Shown here one piece after another: positions 1-7,989 of a stretch of DNA of 44,771 nt. This DNA comes from Clostridiales bacterium. Its GTDB lineage: Bacteria; Bacillota; Clostridia; Lachnospirales; Lachnospiraceae. Each line of letters begins with the position of its first letter. The stretch's first letter is position 1. A program made the translations under genes and the position numbers. The DNA is taken from the NCBI GenBank assembly GCA_022778745.1, contig JALFSR010000109.1:1-44771 (forward strand). Direction: 5' to 3'. The notes below the pieces were generated by a model. That model had not been told where the DNA came from. It searched no databases and saw only the letters and a program-made list of their open reading frames with translations.

Positions 1-74
1 TGGTTCGCTATACTTGGTGGTAAATACCCGTGACTGGACTTTCACCAGTAAGACTAGTGCCATGCTCGACACAC
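1..74 (-). mobile_element. 5' end of a group IIC (bacterial class C) self-splicing intron, truncated by the window edge
   Basis: Read on the minus strand from position 74, the sequence starts GTGTGTCGAGCATGG, which fits the GUGYG 5' consensus of group II introns, and continues with AGTCTTACTGGTGAAAGTCC. As I recall it, this closely parallels the 5' end of the Oceanobacillus iheyensis class IIC intron (GUGUGCCCGGCAUGG, then a GGUGAGAGUCCC segment). The junction lies right behind the hydrogenase terminator hairpin and its CTTTT tract, which is the insertion site typical of IIC introns. Only domain I sequence is in the window; the maturase/reverse transcriptase and 3' end would lie to the left. 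A short plus-strand frame across the same bases is not supported by anything. Confidence 0.8.
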
Positions 75-112
75 AAAAGCAGTAAAGCGGACATTCTCAA
101 TCCGCTTTACTG
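75..112 (-). terminator. Intrinsic terminator of the hydrogenase gene; intron target
   Basis: Perfect 12-bp stem (80-91 with 101-112), followed on the minus strand by CTTTT. It belongs to the GCGGATT...AATGTCCGC hairpin family listed elsewhere and abuts the group IIC intron 5' splice site. Confidence 0.85.
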
Positions 113-125
113 TGTCTAAAATCTA

Positions 126-1586
126 TTATTTACGATGCATAGAAATATGCTGTAATTCTTCATACTTAGAAAGATTTTCCCAAATCTCTCTTCCGTCTGC
201 CTGAGCGATCAAATTATCTCTGTCTTTCTTTGCTTCAGCCGCAAACTTCACACTTCCTGGACCGTTGACACAACCGCCTGGACATGCCATACCTTCAATA
301 AAATCTGATGGGAACTTACCTGCACGAAGAAGCATCAATGCTTTCTTGCATTCGTCTCCGCCACTGCAGCGCTGAACATTAATCTTAGATGTATCAATAC
401 CCTTTTCTTTCATTGCCTGGATTACTGCATCAGTTACGCCACCAGCATTACCGAAACGTTTTCCATATGTACTTCCGTGCTGAACGTTTGGCTCATCTTT
501 TTCAATCTGAATATTTCTTGCGCGCATCATACAACGAACTTCATTAATCGTCAAGCAATAATCTGCATTGCCTTCAATACCAAATTCCACAACTTCACTC
601 TTCTTTGCAAAACATGGTCCAACAAATACTGTTACTATTTCTGGATCTGTAGCTTTTAACAGACGAGATAATGCACACATTGGTGATACTGTTGTTGAAA
701 CATTCTTCATAACAGATGGATAATGTTTACGAATCATATTTACAAATGCTGGGCAGCAAGATGTTGTCATCTTCTTACCTTCTTCATAAGCTTCTGCCCA
801 CTCCATAGCCTCATAAGCAGCTGTTAAATCACCACCAAGTGCTACTTCTACTACTTCTGAGAATCCAAGTTCACGAATCGCTGCAAACAGATTACCCATT
901 GTTACATCTGCACCAAACTGACCTTCAATTGCAGGTGCAACCATCGCTACAACTCTCTTTCCAGCCTTAATTTCTTCAATAACATCTACCATATAAGTCT
1001 TTGTCGCAATCGCACCAAATGGACAGCTCTCTACACATGCTCCACAAGAAATACACTTACTTTCATCAATTGTACAAATTTGTGTATCTGGATCCATCTG
1101 AATTGCCTTTACTGGACAACTTCTCTTACATGGACGTACTAAGTCAGCAATCGCATTATATGGACATGCCTGTGCACATTTTCCACATTCTTTACAAATT
1201 GAAGGGTCAATATAAGCACGATCATCTTTAATTGAAATTGCGCCAAATTTACAAGCCTGCTGACAACGTCTGCTCATACATCTCTGACAGTTACTTGTTA
1301 CACTGAATCGAGTGATTGGACAGTCTTCACATGCAGAACTGATTACTTGTACAATGCCCTTTGATTCTTTTCCGTCTGGAGATTTTCCCTCAGCAAGACG
1401 AATTCTCTGACGAATAATTTCACGTTCACGATAAACACAACAACGGAAATTTGCATTTGGTCCTGGAATCATTTCAAATGGAAGCTGATCTCTTACTTCT
1501 TCTAAATCACCCATATAGGCATGTCTTGCTACTTCCGTCAAAACAACGTGTTTAATACTAAAAATATTGGCATGTTTGTCAATCAT
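126..1586 (-). CDS. [FeFe] hydrogenase, group B (TIGR04105-like), multi-ferredoxin
   Basis: A 486-residue iron hydrogenase for reversible proton/ferredoxin chemistry in the cytoplasm of a fermenting anaerobe. The C-terminal H-cluster domain shows all three signatures: TSCCP at 275-279, GPCFAKKSE at 323-331 and MACPGGC at 433-439. The N-terminal half is rich in Fe-S cysteines: a CEDCP...CQRC...C set (86-112), CKECGKCAQAC (131-141), CKRSCP (153-158) and CISCGACVESC (178-188). TSCCPAF replaces the usual TSCCPxW, and GPC replaces MPC in the second motif, as I recall for group B enzymes. The start is supported by AGGAGG eight bases upstream. No maturation genes (hydEFG) or partner subunits are adjacent, so it is probably monomeric; its physiological role (H2 evolution or sensing) is not settled by the sequence. 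Confidence 0.92.
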   Translation of the reverse strand: MIDKHANIFSIKHVVLTEVARHAYMGDLEEVRDQLPFEMIPGPNANFRCCVYREREIIRQRIRLAEGKSPDGKESKGIVQVISSACEDCPITRFSVTSNCQRCMSRRCQQACKFGAISIKDDRAYIDPSICKECGKCAQACPYNAIADLVRPCKRSCPVKAIQMDPDTQICTIDESKCISCGACVESCPFGAIATKTYMVDVIEEIKAGKRVVAMVAPAIEGQFGADVTMGNLFAAIRELGFSEVVEVALGGDLTAAYEAMEWAEAYEEGKKMTTSCCPAFVNMIRKHYPSVMKNVSTTVSPMCALSRLLKATDPEIVTVFVGPCFAKKSEVVEFGIEGNADYCLTINEVRCMMRARNIQIEKDEPNVQHGSTYGKRFGNAGGVTDAVIQAMKEKGIDTSKINVQRCSGGDECKKALMLLRAGKFPSDFIEGMACPGGCVNGPGSVKFAAEAKKDRDNLIAQADGREIWENLSKYEELQHISMHRK

Positions 1587-1971
1587 TCTAGTTCCTCCTA
1601 AATCTCTTCATACATTTTCTTATAAAAATATAATAAAATGTTCTGTATTATTTGTCAAGTTTTACATCAAACAATTTCTGTCCTATTTTTTCGTACAATA
1701 TTACCAGTAAAAAATCATCTGAGTTTATACTATAAAAGTATCTCCAAATAGAAAAAGCGAGCATTTAGAATCCACTTTGTTTTTTTACAAATTCAGTATA
1801 AATAATTATCAAATAATTTTCGATAAAATTGGCATATCTATACAAAAATTGCAACTATAATGTTAATTATCTATTGATAAAACAGAAACTAGATTTCTGC
1901 AAATTTATTTAAAAAGTAAATCTCTTGTCTCAATCATCTTTAACACTATAGTTACAATCTCTATTTTCTTA
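1587..1971. other. AT-rich intergenic region
   Basis: Between the subtilase stop and the hydrogenase start. It holds the hydrogenase promoter and, at 1752-1778, a decayed copy of the GCGGATT/AATGTCCGC hairpin followed on the minus strand by GCTTTTTC, plausibly the subtilase terminator. Nothing else is recognisable. Confidence 0.6.
1630..1658 (-). promoter_or_regulatory. Sigma-A promoter of the hydrogenase gene
   Basis: Minus strand: TTGACA (1653-1658), 17-bp spacer, TATTAT (1630-1635), about 45 bp before the start codon. Consensus -35 with 5/6 in the -10. Confidence 0.75.
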
Positions 1972-3663
1972 TCAATTGCTTAATTCACGAATTCTTTCAA
2001 ATACTTGATAAAGATCCAATGTTCCATATCCCCACTCTCTATTTGGATAGATTAAACCTTGTTTGCGATTTGCTCCTCGAATAAAAAATGCAATCGTGTC
2101 ACCTGTCGTTAATATTCTTCGATTTTCTCTTACAATTGCCCATTCCAGCAAAAGTGCCACTGCACCAACCATATGAGCCGCCGCAATGCTTGTTCCTGTC
2201 ATTCGCCCGAATCGATTTCTAAGCATTGGACCATATATATTTACTCCAGGTGCTGCCAAATCAGGTTTTATAATATTAGAAATTGGATAGCCGCGCCCAG
2301 AATGAACATAAATTCCTCCAGTTACATGGTCATATGCACCTACCACAATTACATTTGGCGTTGTTCCTGGCAAAGTTAACGTCGTATTCGGAGTTGGTCT
2401 TAAAAATACTGTATTCGGTGAAATAAATTGATCCATCGGAAGCCACATATCATAGTTTCCATTAATATATAAAGAATTATAAATTTGAATACTCCAAATT
2501 CCTGGCGTCGGTGCCTCAAAACGAACCAAAATTAAAAACGCCCCATTTGCCTGTACGACCGTTCGATAATCGACATAAATTGTTGTCTCTTCAAAAACGA
2601 AGCTGATTTTTTGACTAGCTGTGAATTTTGTTACAATTCTCGGTGTATATTCTCCTGATGGAGAACGAATCGCAATTGAATAATATTCTGGGGCCCTTGC
2701 CCAAAATTCTAATATAAACCCTCTTTCTTCTTCTCCCACTCGTATTTCTACTTCATCAAATTCCCGATTTGGACGGTACATTCCATGATAATGATGTCCT
2801 TTTCCCGTTTCATTTCCAGCAGCAGTAACAATAATATTTCCTACAACAGAAGAAATTTGATTGATCACATTTTCAATTGGAGAAATACCAAGATGGCTTC
2901 CTTGATTTGTTCCAAGCCCAATTCCAATCACTAACGGCATATTCAATCGTTCTGCCAAGCTTCTCAAATAGTCCATTGCTATCATCATATCATTCTCCTG
3001 ATATGCTTCTGCCCCTTCTTTTATAAAGAAAAAATTCCTTAAATACTGTTTGGCTGGCTTTAATTTAACCATTGCAATCATCGCCTGCGGTGCAGCTCCA
3101 TAAAAATTTTGATCTTCTAATTCACTTCCAGCAGCAATGCCAGCAAGAAATGTTCCGTGTCCATTTGTATCCACAGACGGTACTATGTTAAGTGGATTTT
3201 CCGAACGCAATGCCTCGTCAATTTGTTCTTTTCGATATTCAGTTCCGTATAAAAATCCTTCTGGAGGTTCTCCATCTTGAATTGTCTGATCCCATATTGC
3301 CGCAATACGACTACTTCCGTCTGGATTTAAAAATACTTGATTTTGATAATCAATTCCTGTATCAAGAAATCCAATTAACACTCCGCTGCCTTTTAATGCT
3401 AACACTGGCTGATTTTGAACTTTTGGAATTCCAGAAGCTTCCATATTGCTCGTATCTAATAATCCATATAACTTTGGCAGCATATAATATCCAATATTAT
3501 TCGTAGGAAGTTTCTCTGCCTCACTCAAAAGCCAATGCTGTATTTCATATAACCCTCCAACATTTTGACTGCATACGCCTTGCATCCCTATAATTCCACC
3601 AGGCGGAACAATTAAATCTAAATATTGTTCTGATGTAATAATTTCTCTACAGTCTTCTGGCAT
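1972..3663 (-). CDS. S8 subtilisin-family serine peptidase (Csp-like, cytoplasmic)
   Basis: A 563-residue subtilase with an intact triad: Asp101 in FLDTGID, His169 in NGHGTFLAG and Ser492 in GTSIAAAHMVG; the oxyanion Asn284 is in TAAGNETG. An insertion of about 150 residues (roughly 290-440, rich in beta-type sequence) separates the oxyanion and Ser regions, as in the clostridial Csp germination proteases. There is no signal peptide; the first ~80 residues resemble the short prodomain of this group. AGAGG precedes the ATG. The gene stands alone, downstream of the putative non-coding RNA and separated from it by that RNA's terminator. Function is inferred as an intracellular or spore-associated protease; involvement in germination is only suggested by family resemblance. 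Confidence 0.85.
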   Translation of the reverse strand: MPEDCREIITSEQYLDLIVPPGGIIGMQGVCSQNVGGLYEIQHWLLSEAEKLPTNNIGYYMLPKLYGLLDTSNMEASGIPKVQNQPVLALKGSGVLIGFLDTGIDYQNQVFLNPDGSSRIAAIWDQTIQDGEPPEGFLYGTEYRKEQIDEALRSENPLNIVPSVDTNGHGTFLAGIAAGSELEDQNFYGAAPQAMIAMVKLKPAKQYLRNFFFIKEGAEAYQENDMMIAMDYLRSLAERLNMPLVIGIGLGTNQGSHLGISPIENVINQISSVVGNIIVTAAGNETGKGHHYHGMYRPNREFDEVEIRVGEEERGFILEFWARAPEYYSIAIRSPSGEYTPRIVTKFTASQKISFVFEETTIYVDYRTVVQANGAFLILVRFEAPTPGIWSIQIYNSLYINGNYDMWLPMDQFISPNTVFLRPTPNTTLTLPGTTPNVIVVGAYDHVTGGIYVHSGRGYPISNIIKPDLAAPGVNIYGPMLRNRFGRMTGTSIAAAHMVGAVALLLEWAIVRENRRILTTGDTIAFFIRGANRKQGLIYPNREWGYGTLDLYQVFERIRELSN

Positions 3664-3749
3664 AATAACCTCTATTGTTTCTTTTGTTTAGTTTATGAAA
3701 TTTTCATATGATTTGTTCTAAAAACTAACAATCTAATTTTCTTTATGCC

Positions 3750-4524
3750 TTCACAACAAATAGCGGGTATCAAATTCATTCATCTGACACCCGCTTTTAA
3801 ACTTCTGTATCCATTGGAGAATACCTCTCTTTTCTTTTTTTGTATTTTTTCTAGACACGATATAAACTATATCTGCCCTGCTCCTTATTCAATTGTATTT
3901 TGAGAATTTTCTTATCTGCTGTTATCTTTCCATAGCTCTATTTTCTTTTCAAACCACTGTTTTCTCTTAACATGAACTTTAATGATCTTATATCCGATAT
4001 ATGTACTCCAACATTCATACCATCCTATACATGGCGCATCTTACGCGTTCTCATATATATATTCCTATTACTGATGAATTCCATATCATTCATATCTCTC
4101 ATTCTGAAAGTTCTTACGATTTGTATGCACATAACTACTTCGCTTAAGCAGCTATTCTCATTTGTTCTCCTGCCTGATCTTACTTCTCAAACTGCAGTTC
4201 CCACAAACAGATGAAAAAATAAATCAGGTAATTTTACTCAACTGGTGGTCCGTACCTCTCTTTCTTTTATATTTATCCGGATTTTACTTAAGTGCCCTTT
4301 GGACTCTCCTCCTATGTATTACTTTACTCGGAAACAATGTTAAGTGGACTACTCATCATCGAAAGATAATGGGTTTTACACTCCCAATTTATAAAGATCA
4401 TGGATGAATATTACTATTTCATTGGACCGTTCCTCCTACTTTTTATCCTCTCTGCTAAAGTCTAAGTTCCCATTGGACGAATCCTCCTTATCTATTTATT
4501 TGTCTCTTTGTTTGTTATGTCCTT
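3750..4524 (-). ncRNA. Putative large structured non-coding RNA (~770 nt), class unassigned
   Basis: No reading frame on either strand has a credible protein, yet the minus strand has a near-perfect promoter (4525-4553) and ends in a hairpin (3762-3795). Five modules of the form GGAGGA-loop-UCC-AAUG(G) occur at 4470-4489, 4420-4438, 4297-4313, 4242-4260 and 3811-3830; the mini-stem changes from GGA/UCC to GGU/ACC in the fourth, and the fifth uses GAG/CUC. Three further stems contain a G-U pair on the minus strand that would be an A-C mismatch on the plus strand: CAUUAUC/GAUGAUG near 4355, UAUAUAUG/CAUGUAUA near 4040 and the terminal stem. That supports a minus-strand RNA. Large ornate RNAs (ROOL, OLE, GOLLD) are known in Firmicutes; I cannot assign this one to any of them. 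Confidence 0.6.
3762..3795 (-). terminator. Terminator of the putative large RNA
   Basis: Minus-strand stem AGCGGGTGTCA / TGATACCCGCT: 11 pairs including one G-U that would be A-C on the other strand, followed by ATTTGTTGTG. It separates the RNA from the subtilase gene. Confidence 0.65.
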
Positions 4525-4553
4525 ATTATAGTACACATTTCTTTTTCCGTCAA
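4525..4553 (-). promoter_or_regulatory. Strong sigma-A promoter for the putative large RNA
   Basis: Minus strand: TTGACG (4548-4553), 17-bp spacer, TATAAT (4525-4530). Transcription would start near 4518 and run leftward into the repeated-module region. Confidence 0.8.
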
Positions 4554-4981
4554 GTACTTTTTTTAATTTTTTTTATAATTTTTTATTTTATCTAAATTGT
4601 ATGTATTGTATAGAATTTTTTATTCATTATATAAACTTTATTATCATTTTAAACTGTTATATTTATTATTTTTTAATACTTTTTCAAACTATTTAGCAAA
4701 TTACACGAAATACAATACGTATTTCATTTGTTTATATCATTTCGGTCTATTTGATTGTTGCTTGCATTATACGGTTCCATTATGTATAATGGCTCTATCT
4801 GCAATTCAACTGAGTATGTTAATCTTACCTTCTCAGTACGATCTGCCAGAAATGGATTAGTCATCCACTATAATAATAGCAGTTAAAGAAAATCCTCTGA
4901 ATTTATTCATTGAATGTCAGAATGTCAGCTGCTTTACAAGCAATATAAAAAACTTTTATCAATAAGGAGACTTTAATTTTT
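4554..4981. other. AT-rich gap with no recognised gene
   Basis: Very AT-rich DNA between the RNA promoter and the ttcA-like gene. An open plus-strand frame of 87 codons (4597-4860) is hydrophobic low-complexity sequence without a ribosome site and is treated as spurious. AAGGAG at about 4965 belongs to the next gene. Confidence 0.6.
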
Positions 4982-5809
4982 ATGGAACGCTACCAAGAAA
5001 TTGAACGCAGTATTATAAAAAAATATAGAAAAGAAATTTGGTGCAAATTTACAACAGCAGTGAATGACTATCAGTTACTGCAGCAAGGCGATCATATTGC
5101 TGTCTGTATCTCTGGGGGAAAGGACTCAATGCTTTGCGCAAAACTTTTACAGGAAATTAAACGCCATGGAAAATTTGATTTTGGACTGGAATTTATTGTA
5201 ATGGATCCCGGATATAATAAAGAAAATCGACAGCAGATCGAATATAATGCACAGCTTTTAAATATCCCGATTAAAATTTTTGAATCTAATATATTTTCTG
5301 TTGTAGAGACTATCGATGACTCTCCTTGCTATTTATGTGCAAGAATGCGCCGTGGGCATCTTTATGCGTATGCCAAACAGCTTGGATGTAATAAAATTGC
5401 CTTAGGACATCATTTTGATGACGTTATTGAAACAACAATGATGAGTATGCTTTACAGCGGACAAATGAAATCTATGATGCCTAAGCTACATAGCACTAAT
5501 TTTCCAGGGATGGAATTGATTCGTCCAATGTATCTGATCAAAGAGCAAGATATCATTGCATGGCAGCGTTACAATCAGCTGACATTTATTCAATGTGCCT
5601 GCCGCTTTACAGAAAATCTTGCTAAAAAAGATGAACGTGCGACATCTAAACGCGAAGAAATCAAAGAATTAATCAAACAGCTTAGAACTGTCAGTCCGTT
5701 TATTGACAGTAATATTTTCCGAAGCACTCATAATGTTAATCTTGATACAATGATCGGATGGGAACGCCATCATAAAAAATATAGCTTTTTGGATGAATAC
5801 AATGACTGA
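4982..5809 (+). CDS. TtcA-family tRNA 2-thiolation PP-loop ATPase
   Basis: A 275-residue member of the TtcA/TtuA family, which adenylates a tRNA base and replaces oxygen with sulfur. The PP-loop SGGKDS is at 44-49, CYLC at 116-119 gives the central CxxC pair, LGHHFDDVIET at 141-151 is the second family motif, and CAC at 205-207 supplies another Cys pair. The family uses such cysteines for an Fe-S cluster or sulfur transfer. The start is supported by AAGGAG about 12 bases upstream, a rather long spacing. Monocistronic, with its own terminator. Whether it modifies C32 (TtcA) or another position cannot be told from sequence, so no symbol is given. Confidence 0.85.
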   Translation: MERYQEIERSIIKKYRKEIWCKFTTAVNDYQLLQQGDHIAVCISGGKDSMLCAKLLQEIKRHGKFDFGLEFIVMDPGYNKENRQQIEYNAQLLNIPIKIFESNIFSVVETIDDSPCYLCARMRRGHLYAYAKQLGCNKIALGHHFDDVIETTMMSMLYSGQMKSMMPKLHSTNFPGMELIRPMYLIKEQDIIAWQRYNQLTFIQCACRFTENLAKKDERATSKREEIKELIKQLRTVSPFIDSNIFRSTHNVNLDTMIGWERHHKKYSFLDEYND

Positions 5810-5881
5810 TACTCATTCTTCAGTTATAAGAACGAAGCGCTGCAAATTCAGAATATACGCTTTACCATTATTTGTTGAAAA

Positions 5882-5928
5882 ATCTCCCCTGCTTCATCCT
5901 ATACACTAGAAACAGGGGGAGATCTTTT
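5882..5928 (+). terminator. Terminator of the ttcA-like gene
   Basis: ATCTCCCCTG / CAGGGGGAGAT stem with one bulged G, followed by CTTTTAG. Confidence 0.75.
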
Positions 5929-6025
5929 AGCAAAATATTTTTCAAATATATAAAATTAATGTTCCATTATAGCAATCAATATTGATATTCAAAGAAAACT
6001 TACTAATAATATAGAAAATAATAAA

Positions 6026-6961
6026 TCAAATAGATGCCAGTATTTCCTGCTTTTCTTCTAATGCATGAATCATATGATAAAACAATTCATTACATGGAGT
6101 TGGAATATGATATTGTTTTCCAAGTCGAATAATCGTTCCAGCAAAATAGTCAACTTCTGTTTTTCTATTTGCTTCTAAATCTTGCAGTGTAGAAGGTTTT
6201 CCATATGGAACCATCGTCATAAGATAATTTTTCTGCTCAATCAAATCTTTCTCCGACAACTCGACTCCTGCTGCATTTGCAATTGCAATTACTTCTTTTG
6301 CTGCCATTTCACGAATAGCAGAAATATGTTCACTTACTTGAAATGCCTTATACGGCATTCCCATAATTGCAGCAGTTTGATTTTCACTTACATTTGTCAT
6401 AAACTTATACCACATTGTATAATGAATATCATCACATACTTCATGAGGAATCTTTGCGAGTTCAAACAATTGTCTCACTGCTGTTACTTTTTCATCGTCT
6501 TTCTTATTATCTTTTGCATTAAACGAAATTCCTTTGAATCGTTCTGGATAAGAAATTACTCCATTTGTATTTAAAGAAGGAATGCGTATAATCGCATACA
6601 GAACTTGTTCTGGATAAAATTGTTGTTCTAACCGTTTTTCACTCTCCACTCCATTTAACAAAGACATTACAATTGTATCTGGTCCAATTTGGTTGGATGC
6701 ATCTTTCATTGCCTGATCTAACTGTGTATTTTTTACAGCAAAAATAACAAAATCAGCTGGTTCCATCGTTTCTTCTGGATCAACAATCAAAAATTTCCAT
6801 ATTTTCCCATTAATTTGAATTCCTTGTTCCAGTCGTTTTTTTCGTTCTGCCCCTGCGATAATTCTCAAATTTTTATGTCCTACTATATGCCCAATTCCAG
6901 GCGCAACAACTGCTCCTATTGCTCCTAATCCAATGAGCGCCACTGTGCGGACTTGCCTCAT
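6026..6961 (-). CDS. Ketopantoate reductase (ApbA/PanE) family oxidoreductase
   Basis: NADPH-dependent reductase family that makes pantoate from 2-dehydropantoate for coenzyme A. The Rossmann motif GLGAIGAVVAPGIG sits near the N terminus, followed by the FAVKNTQL and SLLNGVESE segments typical of the family; the C-terminal helical domain contains WYKFMTNVSENQ. The open frame could begin 40 codons upstream, but those residues are hydrophobic junk and the ribosome site (GCGAAGG just before ATG at 6961) fixes a 311-residue protein. The gene stands alone, without panB or panC, and the PanE family has many homologues with other substrates, so the exact reaction is uncertain. Confidence 0.85.
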   Translation of the reverse strand: MRQVRTVALIGLGAIGAVVAPGIGHIVGHKNLRIIAGAERKKRLEQGIQINGKIWKFLIVDPEETMEPADFVIFAVKNTQLDQAMKDASNQIGPDTIVMSLLNGVESEKRLEQQFYPEQVLYAIIRIPSLNTNGVISYPERFKGISFNAKDNKKDDEKVTAVRQLFELAKIPHEVCDDIHYTMWYKFMTNVSENQTAAIMGMPYKAFQVSEHISAIREMAAKEVIAIANAAGVELSEKDLIEQKNYLMTMVPYGKPSTLQDLEANRKTEVDYFAGTIIRLGKQYHIPTPCNELFYHMIHALEEKQEILASI

Positions 6962-7199
6962 ATCCTTCGCCTCTCTTTCCTTTCGTAAATTAATAGTTAT
7001 AGTGGAGACAACTTCACTATGGGTATTTGAAAGACTTATTTTTTCTATAAATAGTATAATACACCAAATACAAAAAAGCAATTTTAACGTTATATTTTAT
7101 CTCCAGTCGCTTATATCTCTATAGAGAGATGTAAAGACTCTTTGCTCTTATCTAATAAATATTACAAACATCCTCTTAAACCTGCTCACTATGTAAAAA

Positions 7200-7234
7200 A
7201 GTTCCCTGCAAAATCATTATTTTACAGAGAACTT
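7200..7234 (-). terminator. Terminator of the spoIID-spoIIQ unit
   Basis: Minus strand AAGTTCTCTGTAAAAT pairs with ATTTTGCAGGGAACT (one wobble), followed by a run of T. Confidence 0.8.
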
Positions 7235-7242
7235 CCTTTTTG

Positions 7243-7926
7243 CTACTGAAGATAATCCAATGGATCAATTGGAACTTCTCCATTCAGGAGCTGAAAATAT
7301 AAGTTTGGTCCTTCTACCGAATAATATACGGTTGGCTCGCTAATTGCTCCTAAAATATTTCCCTGTCTCACAAATTGACCTTCCTGCACTGTAATATCTT
7401 TCAAGTTTCCAACTTTCGCCTCGTATCCATTTCCAAGACTCATTAAAATGTAATTTCCAATTTCCTCATCTTTTCCAATGGAAACAATCTGTGCATCTGC
7501 TGGTGCTGCAATTCCAACTCCTACTTCACCTTGAATTAACATCGCTGGACTTACTTTGTATTGCTTTAATGTTGAATAATAGACTGTTGTATCCATTGAA
7601 AAATTCATCAGCACATTTCCTTGAATTGGCCATGCCAGACGACTTTCTTGTGAAAAATTTGGAATTACAACATCAGCATTTGCTGCTGCGTCTTTTTCTG
7701 TTGTAGATTGCTGCACTGTTGATTCCGTTGCTTTTGCTATATCCTCGGATGTATTTTGATTTGCCATACTTTTTGAGGCATTCATATCCACAGTAGATGG
7801 CTCCTTTGTACGATCTTGTCCATTTTTATAAACTGCTGCAATTGCAACTGTTGTGCAAAGCACAAAGCAGAGCAATAAAATAACTTGGACAACCTTATCC
7901 TGCATAATCATTTTGAACTTTTTCAA
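7243..7926 (-). CDS. spoIIQ: SpoIIQ-like stage II sporulation protein, catalytically dead M23/LytM domain
   Basis: A forespore membrane protein: one N-terminal transmembrane helix (about residues 13-34), a Ser/Thr/Ala-rich linker and a C-terminal M23 fold (about 120-227). SpoIIQ spans the intermembrane space and docks with mother-cell SpoIIIAH to hold the engulfment channel together. The zinc ligands of active LytM enzymes are gone: the HxGID region reads EVGVGI and the HLHFE motif reads NLYFQ. B. subtilis SpoIIQ has likewise lost activity, whereas the C. difficile protein keeps a His. The open frame could start at GTG 7935, but GAGGTGAT overlaps that codon and is well placed for TTG at 7926; ATG codons lie a few residues further in. 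It directly follows spoIID. Confidence 0.85.
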   Translation of the reverse strand: MKKFKMIMQDKVVQVILLLCFVLCTTVAIAAVYKNGQDRTKEPSTVDMNASKSMANQNTSEDIAKATESTVQQSTTEKDAAANADVVIPNFSQESRLAWPIQGNVLMNFSMDTTVYYSTLKQYKVSPAMLIQGEVGVGIAAPADAQIVSIGKDEEIGNYILMSLGNGYEAKVGNLKDITVQEGQFVRQGNILGAISEPTVYYSVEGPNLYFQLLNGEVPIDPLDYLQ

Positions 7927-7989
7927 TTTTATCACCTCAGTAAAAGTGTTGCCGAAAGTTCAAAACTTATACAATATATTTCCATAAAT

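Noticed and set aside
2-85. Plus-strand peptide frame at the window start ending at a TAA near 83
   Set aside because: Fully explained by the group IIC intron on the opposite strand.
3850-4520. A decayed insertion sequence or transposase
   Set aside because: No transposase motif survives in any frame, and promoter, repeated modules, wobble-consistent stems and terminator fit an RNA better. Not fully excluded.
3972-4860. Four plus-strand open frames of 60-90 codons in the gene-poor region
   Set aside because: Hydrophobic, low-complexity translations without ribosome sites; they mirror the AT-rich, purine-biased minus-strand RNA.
6962-7081. 40-residue N-terminal extension of the PanE-like protein
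   Set aside because: Hydrophobic, not family-like, and the ribosome site sits at the internal ATG.
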